The notes below the pieces were generated by a model. That model made no database searches. It worked only from the letters and a program-made list of their open reading frames with translations, and was not told where the DNA came from. Positions 21,646-33,932 of a DNA stretch of 64,000 nt are shown piece by piece (within the stretch, counting starts at the first letter, position 1; every line of letters starts with the position of its first letter). The translations under genes were made by a program, and so were the position numbers. Origin of the DNA: Porodaedalea pini. Its lineage: Eukaryota > Basidiomycota > Agaricomycetes > Hymenochaetales > Hymenochaetaceae. Where the stretch lies: NCBI GenBank assembly GCA_002794775.1, contig NBAY01000096.1:1-64000 (forward strand), read 5' to 3'.

Positions 21646-23929
21646 ATGCTTTACTATTTTGCTCATGTTTCTGCGGTTGTCTGTGCTCTGGCTTGCCTGC
21701 GCCTGCTTCACTCATGGCACAGAAACTGTGGCAGACCATCCCTTCCACCTGGCCCAAAGGGACTGCCCCTGATAGGTAGCATCCTTGACATGCCAGAGGC
21801 AGAGGAATGGGAGGCAGCACGAAAATGGGGAGAAAAATACGGTGGGGTCTATCAAATACATTTCTGTTTCTGCATGCTTGACTCAGATTTCAATGCTCAA
21901 GGTCCTATGGTTTATATCAAGAACCTTGGAACATCTTACATCTTCTTGAACTCTTACCAATCAGCGGTTGATTTGTTCGAAAAGCATGGGTCCAATTATT
22001 CATCGCAGCCTACAAATGTCATGATTGACCTGTATGTACTATTCCAACTTTGGTCCTCCAATGCAGTAACATATTCTTGATTACTGCTGCTGCTCAGTGA
22101 AGGTTGGGGTTGGTTCCCAGTGATGATGCCCTATGGGGATGAACTTAGAAGGTCAAGACAGCTGTTGCACCATTTCTTTCAGCCTGCTGTCATTGGTGAC
22201 TACACTGAACTTCAGATGCAATCAACACATAGGATGCTTGAAAGGCTTTTGAAGACTCCTGATAAATATTTTGAGCTTGTTCGACAGTATGTTGTTTTGT
22301 TTCCAAATTTCAAGACTTCAGCTTCTCACTGAATTACAGCTCAACGGGTGAAATGATTTTAATGATATCTTATGGTTTTAAAGGTACCAAGTCACTTCCC
22401 TCACCCCCTACCCATTTCTTATCTGTTCTAAAATAGCTAAAAGCTAATCAATTAGTATTCAGTTGCGGAGAAAGATGACCCGTATGTCGCACTCACAGAG
22501 AGAGGTCTGCATGCGTTTACTGAGGCAGAGGGGTTCTTCCTCGTGAATGCATTTCCCTGGTTGTGATACTTGCCAGCCTGGTTCCCCGGTGCTGGATTCC
22601 ACAAGACTGCCAGAGAAGGCTACAAGCACTCGATGGCCATGTATCATGAACCACATAAGCTATCAAAGGAGAAATTTGTAAGACTTGTTGTGAGATGCAA
22701 GGCATCTTGAACTGATGCACTTGTGTCCTTCGTAGGTGGATGGGACAGCCGTACCTTCAATGAGCAGCAAGCTTCTCAAAGTGAAGTTGGCAGATGACAA
22801 AGTCATCACAGATGAGGCGCTGATTGCTAAGGTCACAGGAGTTGCGTATGCAGATCAGTCTTCTCAGTCTTCATGCAATATATTCTAATGTCTGAAGTCG
22901 GTACCATTAAGCTGGAGCTGATATGGTAATTTAAAACCCGATCGAGTGCAGCCTTCTGATACTGACATCCAACACAGACCATATCTACAATGCTGACATT
23001 CTTTCTCGCCATGCTGTTGTATCCTGATGTTCAACGACATGTGCAAGCCGAGCTTGATGAAGTCATAGGAGAAAATTCTCTTCCATCATTCAATGATCGT
23101 CCAAGCTTGCCATACATTGAGGTGATAGTTAAGGAAACTCTTTGGTGCGTAATGGGGGCAAGCAATGACCCCGGTCACATTTACTGACACATTGATGTTG
23201 ATAGATGGCAAGTTGTTGGACCGCTCGGTGAGTATGCTTCCTATTGCTATGATTGAGACTAAATAGAAAACACTCGACATAGCTATAGCGCATACAGCAG
23301 ATGAGGATGATGAATATAACGGTTATTTGATACCCGCCGGCACAACTGTCCTCTCCAATATCTGGTCAATAGTACCTTAATTTTATGGTCCATCATAAGA
23401 TACTGATTGACTCTATTTGATCTCGTGTAGGGTGATGACGAGAGATCCCAAGGAGTATCCTGAGCCAGACAAGTTTATTCCTGAGCGCTGGCTACCGGCA
23501 GAAGGGAAAGAGCCTCCTTTGGACGTATACAAGGTGGCATTCGGAATCGGCAGACGGTGAAATCATCAACACTATAAATCATCATTGCTGACTCAACTAG
23601 CTGATAGAATCTGTCCAGGTCAGCATTTCACGGATAACTCTAAATTTCTGTTTACTGATGGTCTGATATGGTTGTGCAGATCTTCATAGGCGTTGCATCT
23701 ATCCTCGTGGCATTCAACATCACGAAAGCACTCGATGAGAATGGAAAACAGATTACTCCGGAAATTAGTTATACGCTGCGCCTCATCAGGCAATTTTCAT
23801 TTCCAATACTTGCACGATATGCAGTCTAATGGTATCTTTAGGCACCCTAAGCCATTCAAATACGTGTTGATGCCTCACTCCGACAAGATCACGCCTCTTA
23901 TCCAAGTTGCTGTTGAAATCGCCAAGTAG
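21646..23929 (+). pseudogene. Cytochrome P450, copy D (inactivated twin of copy C)
   Basis: Collinear with copy C from the ATG at 21646 to the stop at 23927-23929. At least three lesions are visible: an in-frame TGA at 22564-22566 where C has an Arg codon in WLRYLPAWF; loss of the exon-6 donor (GATCAGT near 22853 for GGTCAGT); and the ExxR arginine codon, split by an intron, reading TG|A instead of CG|A (exon end 23144). Many further differences from C are CG to TG or CA. The RICPGQHF heme loop is still present. The TATA core is also altered. Confidence 0.92.
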
Positions 23930-24573
23930 TATGACCTTCTGAAGATTTCCTATGCCTCAACGTCAGAATTTCTGGATTATTATGTCTAAAGTCAGTATTT
24001 TGCTCCAAATTGATTTCTGTACGAATATTCATGGTCCCCAAGAGTGCTGACGTGTGAGTCACCTTTTTGCTCTTAAAAACAAGAAATATCATGCACCTCA
24101 GCTCGTCCTTTCTCAAAATAAATGAATTTCAAGCTGCTTTATACTGAACTGTGTCTTTATGTATACCCAATATTTATATGCTACAGGAAATTCTTGTTAA
24201 GGTCCAACGCGCTCCAACAACCTCTGTGTCACGCAACTGTGTGTTCATCACGTGCACAATTCATATGTAGATTTTTGGTCAGATGCTGCATTTTCAACCT
24301 CAATGACAGCCTGTCCCACTTTGTAAAGGACCTCAGATATCTCAATGTATGATATCATCCACTGTGAGGCACCTAATACTCTTCTGCAGTGCTTTGAAAT
24401 TAGCTCTTATGTCTCTTGTAGTATGGGTATTGTTTGATATGTACAACTCAAAGCTGTTGTGTGCTGAAAACATACACGTATGCATGATGGAGATGAGCAT
24501 TATTTATATGCCATCACCCAAGGAAGAAGCAGGAGTACAATAGGAAGGAGTGCGTGTTGCACCAGCTTGAACC

Positions 24574-24588
24574 TTGGCCAATATTAAT
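24574..24588 (+). promoter_or_regulatory. CCAAT-type element shared by P450 copies E and J
   Basis: TTGGCCAATATTAAT lies about 100 bp upstream of the copy E start and occurs exactly at 47598-47612 upstream of copy J. A nearby CCATGCAGT is also shared. This supports a common promoter origin. Confidence 0.5.
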
Positions 24589-24683
24589 TTCAATACCTGC
24601 TCCATGCAGTGATTCTTTGCAGCTTTTATATAGTTGGTTGTTCCAGGGACCTAGTTTTCCTTCTAAGTTACAACCCCGCACCC

Positions 24684-26180
24684 ATGCTTTACTATCTCAT
24701 TGATGCTTCTGTGGTTCTCTGTGCTTTGGCTTCCCTGTACCTGCTGAATTCATGGCACAAGAAATGCAGAAGACCTCTTCCTTGGACTGAAAGGACTGTC
24801 TATAATAGGAAACACCTTAGGCATGCAAGGTCCAGAAATATGGGAAGCTGCACAGAAGTGGGGAGATAAGCATGGTGAGTTTGTCAGCTATGTATCTGCT
24901 TTCACAAGTTTGGTTCAGTATTAATTAATATTTTAGGCTCATTGGTCCATATTGAGAGCCTGGAATGGCTTACATCTTCATGAATTTGTACCAGTCAGCA
25001 GTCAACTTGCTCCAGAAAGGCAGCTTGAACTATTTATTGAGACCTAGGAACATCATGATTGAGCTATGAGTGTATTTTCAGCCTTTGACCTTCAAGTGTC
25101 CCACTGAATTCAATATGTGCATCATGTAGTGAGGTTGGGGATGGCTCACAGCAACAATGCCCTATGGGGATGAGCTGCAGAGGTTAAGACAACTGCTGCA
25201 CCATTTCTTCTAACTAGGTGTCATAGGCGACTATGCTGAACTCCAATGAAATTGATACATTGAAACAACTTATGAAGGCTCCTGACAAATTCCTAGAGCT
25301 TCTTTGATAGTATGTCATTTCTCATAATAGTATCAATGCATTGTCTTCTTATTTTATTCAGCTCGATCGGAGAAACAGTCCTTAGAATCTGATATGGATA
25401 TCAAGGTAAATTCTTATTTGTAACTCGTTCACTTGTTATATTAAGTCACCTGGATAGCTTTGGAGGAGGAGGACTGCCCTAATTTACTGTATATTGAAGC
25501 GATTGTTAAGGAGACTCTTAGGTATGTTGCACCAGCAGAAGCATACATAATGGTCAATTCATCCCCGCTGGTGCAACTGTGCTCCTAAACTTCTGATCTG
25601 TCACACTTTACTTAATGATTCTTCATAAGACATAAACTGATTGTGATCTGAATGAGTGAAGGGCAATACTGAGAGATTCCAAGGAGTATCCAGAGCTGGA
25701 CAGGTTTTTTCCTGAATGCTGGCTGCCATTGGAAGGGAATAGACCACCTTTGGATGTGCACAAGGTCATATTTGGAATTGGCAGGTGGTGAGATCACTTT
25801 CTTTCTATAATGAGTGTAAGCTCATTATATCGGACAGAATCTGTCTAGGAAGGCACTTTGCAAGCAACATTGTAAAGCTCTGAGCTTCTGAGCCTTGTCA
25901 CAGATGGGGTGCTTGACTGATGAGTTGTGCAGGTCTTCATAGGTGCTGCTTCCACTCTTGCTGCATTTAACATCATGAAGGCTCTTAATGAGAATGAAGT
26001 ACCCATTACACCAAAGCTAAATACATGCCTCATTTTGTCAGTTAGGTATTTGCTTGGGAAAAATGCACTAGTGACTGAATAGGATCTACAAGACATCCTA
26101 AGCCATTCAGGTATACTTTGATGCCAAGGCCAGGCAAGATTGAGTCTCTCATCTATCAGGTCGTCGAGTCTGCAAGATAG
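24684..26180 (+). pseudogene. Cytochrome P450, copy E (degenerate)
   Basis: ATG 24684 starts a recognisable anchor (IDASVVLCALASLYLLNSW), then frame breaks follow. Later fragments include the MPYGDEL block (about 25155), YIEAIVKETLR (about 25490), a PECWLPLEG remnant, FGIG near 25775, a RICLGRHFAS-like heme loop with Pro replaced by Leu, and a terminal ...HPKPFRYTLMPRPGKIE exon ending at 26180. The region between exons 4 and 8 is mostly deleted. Base composition is CpG-poor. Confidence 0.85.
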
Positions 26181-26933
26181 CTTAGACTCTGGAAGCATTG
26201 TTTTGTGCTTGACTGTAAATAAAGCACTGCAAATTGTGCCTGTAAGTCTGACCCTTTTCATGGATCCACTCTATGCAACTTTTGCTGCCACCGTCATAGG
26301 TCTGTGTAGCTGTGCTTTTCGATATGAAATACATCCCTACCTAGATTTCTTTTCCTGAAAATTAATGTAAGTATGTAGCTTTTGTAGCATCATGCCAAGC
26401 TGGGCTCCCAGCAGCATCCCATTCCTAGCCACTTTTTAATTGAAACTCTGAAGCAGCAAGCAAAATGTCAGTCCTGTGATAACCTAGGGGTTTTTGGTTA
26501 GCAAGATCCATGTGCTTCATGAAATTACCTCGATCTGGAGCCCTAGACTCAATCAATGTATACTTTTGAAGGTGATCTCTTAGCATACTTCTGCTCATGC
26601 CCATCAGATGCAATACTGACCAGAACTAAAGAAGGACTTGTAAGTTTGAAGCCATCTGTGTGTAAACCTTGCCTCATTCACTCATAGAAGATGAGACCGC
26701 TCTCTCACAGGATTTGCCTCCATTGCATCTGAATAGTGAACTTAAGTGACCCAACTTGAGCAGATGGAGAACCATGGAGGACACTTCAGCATTTGATGAA
26801 TCCCATCACTAGTGCTACACTATTTTTTTATATAGTCGCACCTGAGTGTCTCTTTACTGGAAGGCCCTCTGTCATCCTAGTCATGCTTGACCATATTCTG
26901 AGTTCATTGCTGAATAAATATTTCACAATGCAG
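26181..26933. other. CpG-poor spacer, nothing recognised
   Basis: Lies between pseudogenes E and F. It has no coding frame I can place; the low CpG content suggests old, mutated repetitive DNA. Confidence 0.4.
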
Positions 26934-27014
26934 CCATGCCACACACTGTAGATGAGGACAATATGTATAATGACCAACTGAATCCCATGAGATCTGTAGT
27001 ACTACCAGATCTCT

Positions 27015-27439
27015 TGTTAGGCAGGAGTCCGGGAGACGACTCGGACTGGGCAGGCCTCGGCTGACTGTCATCTGGGATGTGCTATACTCAAGCATAAACT
27101 CGGGACATGCTTACTCAGGCTAGGTCGTCGCAGAGGTAAGAGGATTAATACAAGTCTAAACTAATACAGGGGGGACGAGTCTCACCTAGGTCGTCGCGGA
27201 GGTAAGAGGAAAAGCAGAACAAGGAGTTCATGCAATTCCTGAGACCTTATATAGCGGCAACTGTGGGACTATATTATCTAAAGTTACATAAACGAACGGA
27301 ATGGAACAAATGAAGGTCATGTGGAGGGAGTGTGGGAAATGATTGAAAAGACGATTAAATATAATGAAAAGGGGCGGTTAAAAGAAAAGAAATGGTAAAA
27401 GGGAAAATAAAAGAAAAGGTAAAAGTTCGAGTCCTAACA
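27015..27439 (-). repeat. 3' LTR of the gypsy element
   Basis: 425 bp, TG...CA ends. Differs from the 5' LTR at about 11 sites, all of CG versus TG/CA type. Contains an internal 23-bp direct repeat (27121-27143 and 27187-27209). Confidence 0.95.
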
Positions 27440-27456
27440 TTACCCCCCCCTCAAGG
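27440..27456 (-). promoter_or_regulatory. Polypurine tract (plus-strand primer site)
   Basis: On the minus strand this reads CCTTGAGGGGGGGGTAA directly before the 3' LTR, the expected position of the polypurine tract that primes second-strand DNA synthesis. Confidence 0.8.
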
Positions 27457-30400
27457 TTGGGTGTCCCGACCAACCAAGATCAGGGTCTTCTGGTTCGGTG
27501 TCGACGAAGCGTGGATGCAGTCGCTGGCGAGGAATGTTGAGTTTTCGAGGGGTGCCGGGATGTTTTTGATAGAATTCAGTGATTGCCTCCTTTGCGTTCT
27601 CGCCAAAGTCCATCTTGGGTTGCCAAGTTGGTTCATTGTAGCCAACCCACTTGATGAGGTACTGTAGCTTTCCGCAGTGCAGACGCGAGTCTAAAACTTC
27701 CTCGATCTCGTACTCTTCCTCGTTGTCGATGATGTCAGGTGGCGGCGGTGCTGGTTGTTTCTGGCTCTCGAAGGATGGTTCGATGGCAGGCTTTAGCAGG
27801 GCCTCGTTGAAAACTGGGTGGACCTTCTTCCATCGCTTGGGGAGACTGAGCTTGTACGCGCTAGCTCCGACCTTGTCAACGATCTCGAAGGGACCATACC
27901 ATTTGTCAGCAAGTTTCTTCATTGGTGAATCTGTGCTGATGTTTTGTCCGTCGAGGAAAACCTTGTCTCCAGCCTTATACTCCACCAAAGTCCCTGCTGT
28001 CCGATCGTGGTAGCGCTTCATGTCATCCGCCGCCTTGATCAAGTTGTCCTTCGCAATGCAATGAGTCTCCTTGATGTGCTTCACGAATTCTTCCGCTGAC
28101 ATGTTGGCAGACGAGGTTCATGTGGTGTCAAAGCTCAAAGGGTGACGTCCTGTGTTCGCATAGAAGGGGGACATTTTCATCGCCGAGTGTTCGTGGTTGT
28201 TGTACACGAACTCTGTGAGGGGGAGCCAATCCTTCCAGTCCGATTGACAATGGTTGACGAAGAGTCGAAGATACTGTTTGAGCTCTTGGTTAACGCGTTC
28301 CGTTTGACCATCCATCTGCGGGTGATATGCCATTGATGGGTTGCCTTCGATGTGCAGGAGTTTGTACAGCTCCTTCATCATTGAAGCATCGAACTGCGTG
28401 CCTCGGTCATGGATGATCTTCTTCGGTAAGCCGTGGAGGCAGAAAATGTGGTCACGGTACAGCTGGGCCATGCCTTCCGCCGACAACTTCGTAGTCGTCG
28501 GAATCGCGTGCATCTGTTTCGAGAACCTATCAACGAAGACGCAGATCACATTATGTCCCTTGGAGTCCGGGAGCTCTCTGATGAGGTCGACCATGACGAT
28601 TTCCCAAGGACCTTCCGGGACCACGTTTGGGTGGAGTGGCCTTGACCTCGACACCCTTAGAGCCTTTGTTCGCTGACAGCGATCACACCCTCAGACATAT
28701 GCTCGGACGTCAGAGAACATTGACGCCCACCAAAAGTCTCGATGGACGAGCTCCACCGTTTTTGATGCTCCTGGGTGTCCCGCCAGAACTGAGTCATGAC
28801 ATTCCCGCAATACGGCCTCTTTCATTGATGATGGCACATACACTTTGCCCTTCATGTGCCACAATCCATCGACTTCTGTCATCCCTGTCGGCCTCTCCGA
28901 CTCGTGTTGCTCCCTCTGCGCTTCACCCACTCTGTTCAACACCTCATCACGCGACGTCGTCACCACCCCACGATTCAGCCACTTGTCCTTGATGAACACG
29001 ACGCCGTCGTTGTCATCCTTGCCCTCATCATAGCCTGCCTTGCACAACAGTAAGTCTGCCTTACCCATCGTCTTCCCTGACTTGTGTTCAAGGTGGAAGT
29101 CAAATTCTTCTAGTTCTGTCCGCCAGCGAGCTTGTCGATAGCTTAGCTTTTGCACCGACCTGAAGTAGGTGAGGTTGGCGTGATCGGACCAGATCTCGAT
29201 AGGGTGACAGGCACCGAGGAGGTATTGTCTCCACTCCTTGAGTGCCGAAACGATCGCGAGCATCTCCTTGTCATAGATCTCGTAGTTTCGTTCCGCTGGC
29301 AGGAGCACTTCCGACCTGTAGGCTACTACCCTCCACTTGCCTTCCTGCTTCTGTAATAACACCCCTCCAAGCACGAAATTTGATGAGTCCGCTTCGACGC
29401 AGAAAGGGCCCTCATCATTCGCGATGGCTAGGACTGGAGGTGAGCAGAGATGTCGTCTCAACTCCTCGAACGCTTCCTGCTGTTCGGTCTCCCATACCCA
29501 GTCCTTCTTGCCCGTCAACGACGTCAGCGGATGGACTACCTTGCTGTAGTCCTTGATGAATCTTCGCAACCAGTTGCCCATGCCGAGGAATTGTTGCAGC
29601 TGTTTGACGTTTCGTGGCACGGGCCAGTCTGCGATTGCTTCCGTCTTTGCCGGGTCCGCTCTGATCTCGCCATTGCTGACGATGTGGCTGAGGTATTTCA
29701 CCACTTTGGCGTCAAACTCGCACTTCTCAGTTTTCAGGTATAGGCCGTTCTCTCGCAGGATCTGAAGGACGCGTCTCGACGTTTCGATATGTTCCTCGAG
29801 AGTTTGTGAGAGGATCAGTATGTCGTTGAGGTAGACGATGATCAGGTTGTCGTAAATCAGCCCCTTGAAGATGTGGTTGACGAAAGCTTGGAACATCGCC
29901 GGTGCATTGCAAAGACCAAAGAACATTACTGTCGGTTCAAAGAGACCCATATTTGTGCGAAAGGCTGCCTTCCACTCATCACCTTCACGGATCCGGACGT
30001 TATAGTATCCCCAGCGAAGGTCAAGCTTAGTGATGTACTTCGCTTTCTTGACCTTGTTGACGAGTTCATCGATGAGAGGGAGGGGATACTTGTTCTTGAT
30101 TGTACCGTCATTAAGCTTACGGTAATCCTGGATTGGGCGTAGTGATTTGTCGGCCTTCTTGATGAAGAAGAAAGGCGATGCCATAGGCGATATGGACCTT
30201 CGGATGCGACCAGACTTCAAGTTCTTGTCCAGGAAGTCCTTGAGCGACTGCTGCTCTGTTGGCGTGAGTGGGTAGATCTTGCAGTCACTGGGTTTGAAGT
30301 TGGGCTTCAGGTCGATGACGTGGTCCCATGGTCGGTGTTCAGGCAACTTCTCGAACCCCTTCTCTGAGAATACGTTGGCGTAGTCGTTGAGGTATGCGGG

Positions 30401-31036
30401 CCAGGACGCCTTGTCCATTCGCACCTCTCTTACCCTCTTCGTCTCCTTCACGTCCTCCTTCTCGATTGTGCACTCCTCCAGGCAACGGGTGAATTCAATC
30501 AAACCCGCCTTCCAGTCGACCTCTGGGTTGTGACGTTGAAGCCAATCGTAACCAAGGAAGATGTTTGACGACGCCAGTGATGTTACCGCAAGGATAATCC
30601 TCTCCCTGTGAGGCCCAATCATGAGCTTGACGTCGATGTATTCTTCAATCAACCCGGCTTCATTGTGCGTGCCATCAGCATTGAGCACTGCGAGGGGCCG
30701 AATGTATCGCTTGGTCTCCAACCCATATCGTTCAACAAACCTCACATCGATGCATGATCCTGTGCATCCTGAATCCACGAGGGCATGCGCATCCACCTCT
30801 CTCGTCTCACCCGCTACGCTGTGTCCGACGTTCAGGAGGAGGTCCAGCTGGTGTCCACCAGTTCCCCTCATGAACAACTTCTCTTCGACGTCTTCTTCAT
30901 TTACACCAGTAGGGTTTTCGTAGTTGGAAAAGTCATCGACGCCGTTTGCATCTAGATATTGTACAGGTGGTTGACTATATTTTAACGGATCCGAACTTGA
31001 AACCCTTGGAACTTCTCGGCCAGTCGCCCCGGTGGC
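27440..31036 (-). pseudogene. gypsy pol: protease-RT-RNase H-integrase-chromodomain, with two stops
   Basis: One continuous frame except for TGA at 28691-28693 and 28118-28120. Order: aspartic protease LVDSGCTGS (near 30780), RT with FFIKKADKSLRPIQDYRKLN and FGLCNAPAMFQ, RNase H (EADSSNFVLGGVL), an integrase zinc-binding HxxxH region near the first stop, integrase core with VDLI, HDRGTQF and GQTERVNQ (D, D, 35-residue gap, E), then a C-terminal chromodomain (EEVLDSRLHCGKLQYLIKWV, YNEPTW). The catalytic RT box reads YLND (codon 29827-29825), where family members have YLDD. The frame is offset -1 from gag and is open upstream of 30877 past the gag stop. Confidence 0.92.
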
Positions 31037-32292
31037 TACGCCTGACCACTCGCAAAACCCTGCAAGTCGACGACCTCTTCGTCATCACCTTCTTCCTCCA
31101 CATAGTCCTCCACAGTCGACCTCCGAGTGTCTACAACTTCCTCGAATGCCGATTCCTTCATCGCCCCTAGTTCATTGGCGAGGAGGCGACGTTCGCCGGG
31201 TGCCATCATCTGCAGCATACGCTGCACAATCATCTTCCCTTGCGGGCACGCGTCCTTGAAGTGACCGAGTTGGCCACATATCCAGCACGCGCGTCGGCGT
31301 TGCGCCTCATTCATGGAGACGTCCATCGGCTGGCCAGCTCCTCTGAACGTGACGCCTGTTGCATCGCATTTGTCAACATGGGGGGCAGCCACCTGGCGAC
31401 GAGCTGGGGGTCCATGTTGCTGCTGCGGGCATGGAGGGGGTGGGAAGGCACGGCCTCATTGGATGGCGCGAATCTGTTGCTCACCCCGGTCAATTTTGAT
31501 CACTTTCTTTTTCCAGTCCTCATACGTCGTCGGGACTGGCATCAACCGTAGTACCCCTCTCACCACTTTGATGTTCATCACCCGCTTCAGTCGATCACAG
31601 ATGATGCTGTCGTCCGTTAAACCCACTCTTGTAATGATGACGTCGAGATCCTGGAAGAACTCATCGGCGGTAAGATCCTTCTGAACTTTAGTCCGGAATT
31701 TCGCCAGCGCCTTTTCCTTCTGGTTCAGATCGTCGAACGAGGCGTCCAGGCGCTCTTGGAATCTCATCCAGCTGTCTGTGAAGGTTACAATGCCAGCCGT
31801 CGTTGATTCCTCTACATAATTCTGCGCCCACGTTGCTGCATTACCGCCCTTCAAGTAGGAGAGCGCAACGTAGATTTTGCTTTCCGACGTGGGGTATCTG
31901 TTCGGGTTGGCTGAGACAAAGAGGAGGACCTCGCGCTTGAAGTCTAGATAGTCGTCGCCGCCAGTGAATTCACGTGGCCGGGCGATGTCAATGTTGGGGG
32001 TTGGGGGGTTGGCTGCCACGACCGGTGCCGGGGCGTTATTCGCCTGATGGGTAAAGGCATTTGCGACGATGGCCACAATCTGCGCCATCTGATGTTGGCT
32101 GAAACCTTCTGCCAACATCGTGGGTTTGGGTGCAGGTGTCGAAGGTTCTGGGGGAGTCGGCGGTGAGGGGTCTCTGTTTGTTTTGTAGTAAGGACCTGGG
32201 GTCGGTGGTAGGTTGACCGTAGACGTCAATGGCGCAGGCGAAGATGGAGCAGCTGGGGGCCACCTGGCTCTCCTTCCTCGTTCATCTGACAA
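31036..32292 (-). pseudogene. gypsy gag (capsid plus zinc knuckle), one in-frame stop
   Basis: ATG 32292 (MSDERGRRARW). A Pro-rich leader is followed by the retrotransposon Gag helical domain (DYLDFKREVLLFVSANPNRY ... LTADEFFQDLDVII) and, after an in-frame TGA at 31458-31456, a CCHC knuckle CWICGQLGHFKDACP. The gag frame ends in TAG at 31038-31036. It forms virus-like particles in related elements. The internal stop removes the nucleic-acid-binding knuckle. Confidence 0.9.
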
Positions 32293-32816
32293 ATGCCAGC
32301 CGCGCTGGATTTCGCTCCACCAGATGTCGTGAGTGACGCCGCTATTGTTGGTCGCAACGTAGCCTGGTCGGTCTGGATCCCAACGGGCTGATGCAGGAAG
32401 GGCCTGTCGCTGTTCGTCGGTAAGATCTATCTTGACGTTGGCGGAGGGACAGGGATCGGTTGTGCGTTCGATCCGGGGTTACGCCAACATTGAACGGGTT
32501 TGTCAGCAAAGTTGATGATGAGGCGGTAGGATCCGAGCGAGATCACAAATGAGATTGTCGTCGAAGTTTGTACTCGTCTGGTTACCCACGTCCACATCAG
32601 GTGTGTGCTCCACCAGAGGCTAATTTGGAGAGCCAGGGTCGGGAAAAGTTGGTTGGAATGTTTACATAATACACGAACATCCTAAAATGCCCGGGCAGGG
32701 TTGAGGGTTGTCGTTTATGGGGTTTACACGTCAAGTCCGTCGAGGGGAGCGCTCCTCTAGACCGAGTGAAGGCGAGTCGACAGCGACGACATATGCTGGG
32801 GATGAGCCTGGGGGAG

Positions 32817-32827
32817 GTTCTGCTTTT
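32817..32827 (-). promoter_or_regulatory. Primer-binding site, self-priming type
   Basis: On the minus strand AAAAGCAGAAC lies one base after the 5' LTR. It does not start with TGG as a tRNA-primed site would. It is exactly complementary to 11 nt inside the LTR (33034-33024 on the coding side), which lie where transcription should begin. Confidence 0.75.
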
Positions 32828-32828
32828 A

Positions 32829-33253
32829 TGTTAGGCGGGAGTCCAGGAGACGACTCGGACTGGGCAGGCCTCGGCTGACTGTCATCTGGGACGTGCTATA
32901 CTCGAGCATAAACTCGGGACACGCTTACTCAGGCTAGGTTGTCGTGGAGGTAAGAGGATTAATACAAGTCTAAACTAATACAGGGGGGACGAGTCTCACC
33001 TAGGTCGTCGCGGAGGTAAGAGGAAAAGCAGAACAAGGAGTTCATGCGATTCCTGAGACCTTATATAGCGGCGACTGTGGGACTATATTATCTAAAGTTA
33101 CATAAATGAACGGAATGGAACAAATGAAGGTCATGTGGAGGGAGTGTGGGAAATGATTGAAAAGACGATTAAATATAATGAAAAGGGGCGGTTAAAAGAA
33201 AAGAAATGGTAAAAGGGAAAATAAAAGAAAAGGTAAAAGTTCGAGTCCTAACA
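32829..33253 (-). repeat. 5' LTR of the gypsy element
   Basis: 425 bp, TG...CA ends. The coding-side TATATAA occupies 33067-33061. The sequence complementary to the primer-binding site starts 33 bp downstream at 33034, near the predicted transcription start. Confidence 0.95.
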
Positions 33254-33932
33254 CCTCTAGTCTGTGACACCTACACTTTCTTTCTTGCTATTGCTTACCA
33301 TTGTAGGCTAGGGCTGCTCTCCTCATGAAGGTGCAGGTGGAGCAGGAAGCACTCCAGGTTCATCCCAAAATAGGGTTACAGTAGTGACTCTTAGAAGCAA
33401 GAGGGCCAGATCAAGTGGGAACAGGCACACGAGTACCCAAATGACAGACTGAGTGCAGCAGAGGGCTGGTGGAAAAATGTGTGCAGGTGTGAGAACAGGT
33501 AGTCACATAGGTTGGGCTGGTGCTTATGATGGCAGGAGAAGTCATCTGGTGACCTGGGGAAAAATACTCAAAAAAGCGAGACAAAATCATGCATTGGAGC
33601 GAGACATCATGTATGTCAGAGCAGGAGCTGTCAATTGTTGGGCATAGACAGATGTTGGATGGAGCAGGACAGTGAGGACAATGACTTAGAAGTCAGACAG
33701 AAGCATTAGATGTGAAGGGGGAAATGTGGGCACCACCGACTCTCTATTCTGCAGTACATTGTGTCTGTTAAGTACTACAATGAAGCGAGATTAATTAGCA
33801 TTGGAAAAACAGTGGGAAGGCCAAAAAGGATGTGGCATATACTATGTAAAACAGTCATCAGCTCCTACACATTGAGCACAGTGTGCAGGGGTAATAAAAG
33901 ATACAACTTGGATTGAGATAAAGCGGCCAGAG
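33254..33932. other. CpG-poor filler inside the P450 F intron
   Basis: No recognisable coding or repeat structure. Lies between the gypsy 5' LTR and the solo LTR. Confidence 0.4.

Larger units (their letters stand above)
20000..24330. repeat. Inverted segmental duplication, right arm (contains P450 D)
   Basis: Reverse-complement counterpart of 13590-16888, interrupted at 20345-21362 by about 1.0 kb absent from the left arm. The insertion edges are read from GTGCCGAAC (ends 20344) and GTGTATG (starts 21363), adjacent in the left arm at about 16571. Where the arms differ, the right arm often has TG or CA in place of CG. Confidence 0.85.
27015..33253 (-). mobile_element. Chromodomain Ty3/gypsy LTR retrotransposon (6.24 kb)
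   Basis: Two 425-bp LTRs (TGTTAG...CTAACA) flank gag with a CCHC knuckle, then protease, RT, RNase H, integrase and a C-terminal chromodomain, read on the minus strand. A polypurine tract adjoins the 3' LTR and a self-complementary primer-binding site adjoins the 5' LTR. Flanks are TCTCT (27010-27014) and CCTCT (33254-33258), a 5-bp target duplication with one mismatch. Gene order and chromodomain place it among chromoviruses. It has three in-frame TGA codons and a catalytic substitution in RT, so this copy cannot move by itself. Confidence 0.95.

Noticed and set aside
33024..33034. tRNA-primed replication of the gypsy element
   Set aside because: The base after the LTR is T and the site lacks TGG; the exact match to the transcript start explains it better.
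27015..33253. An envelope gene in the gypsy element
   Set aside because: Pol runs to the chromodomain and ends next to the polypurine tract; no room for another ORF.
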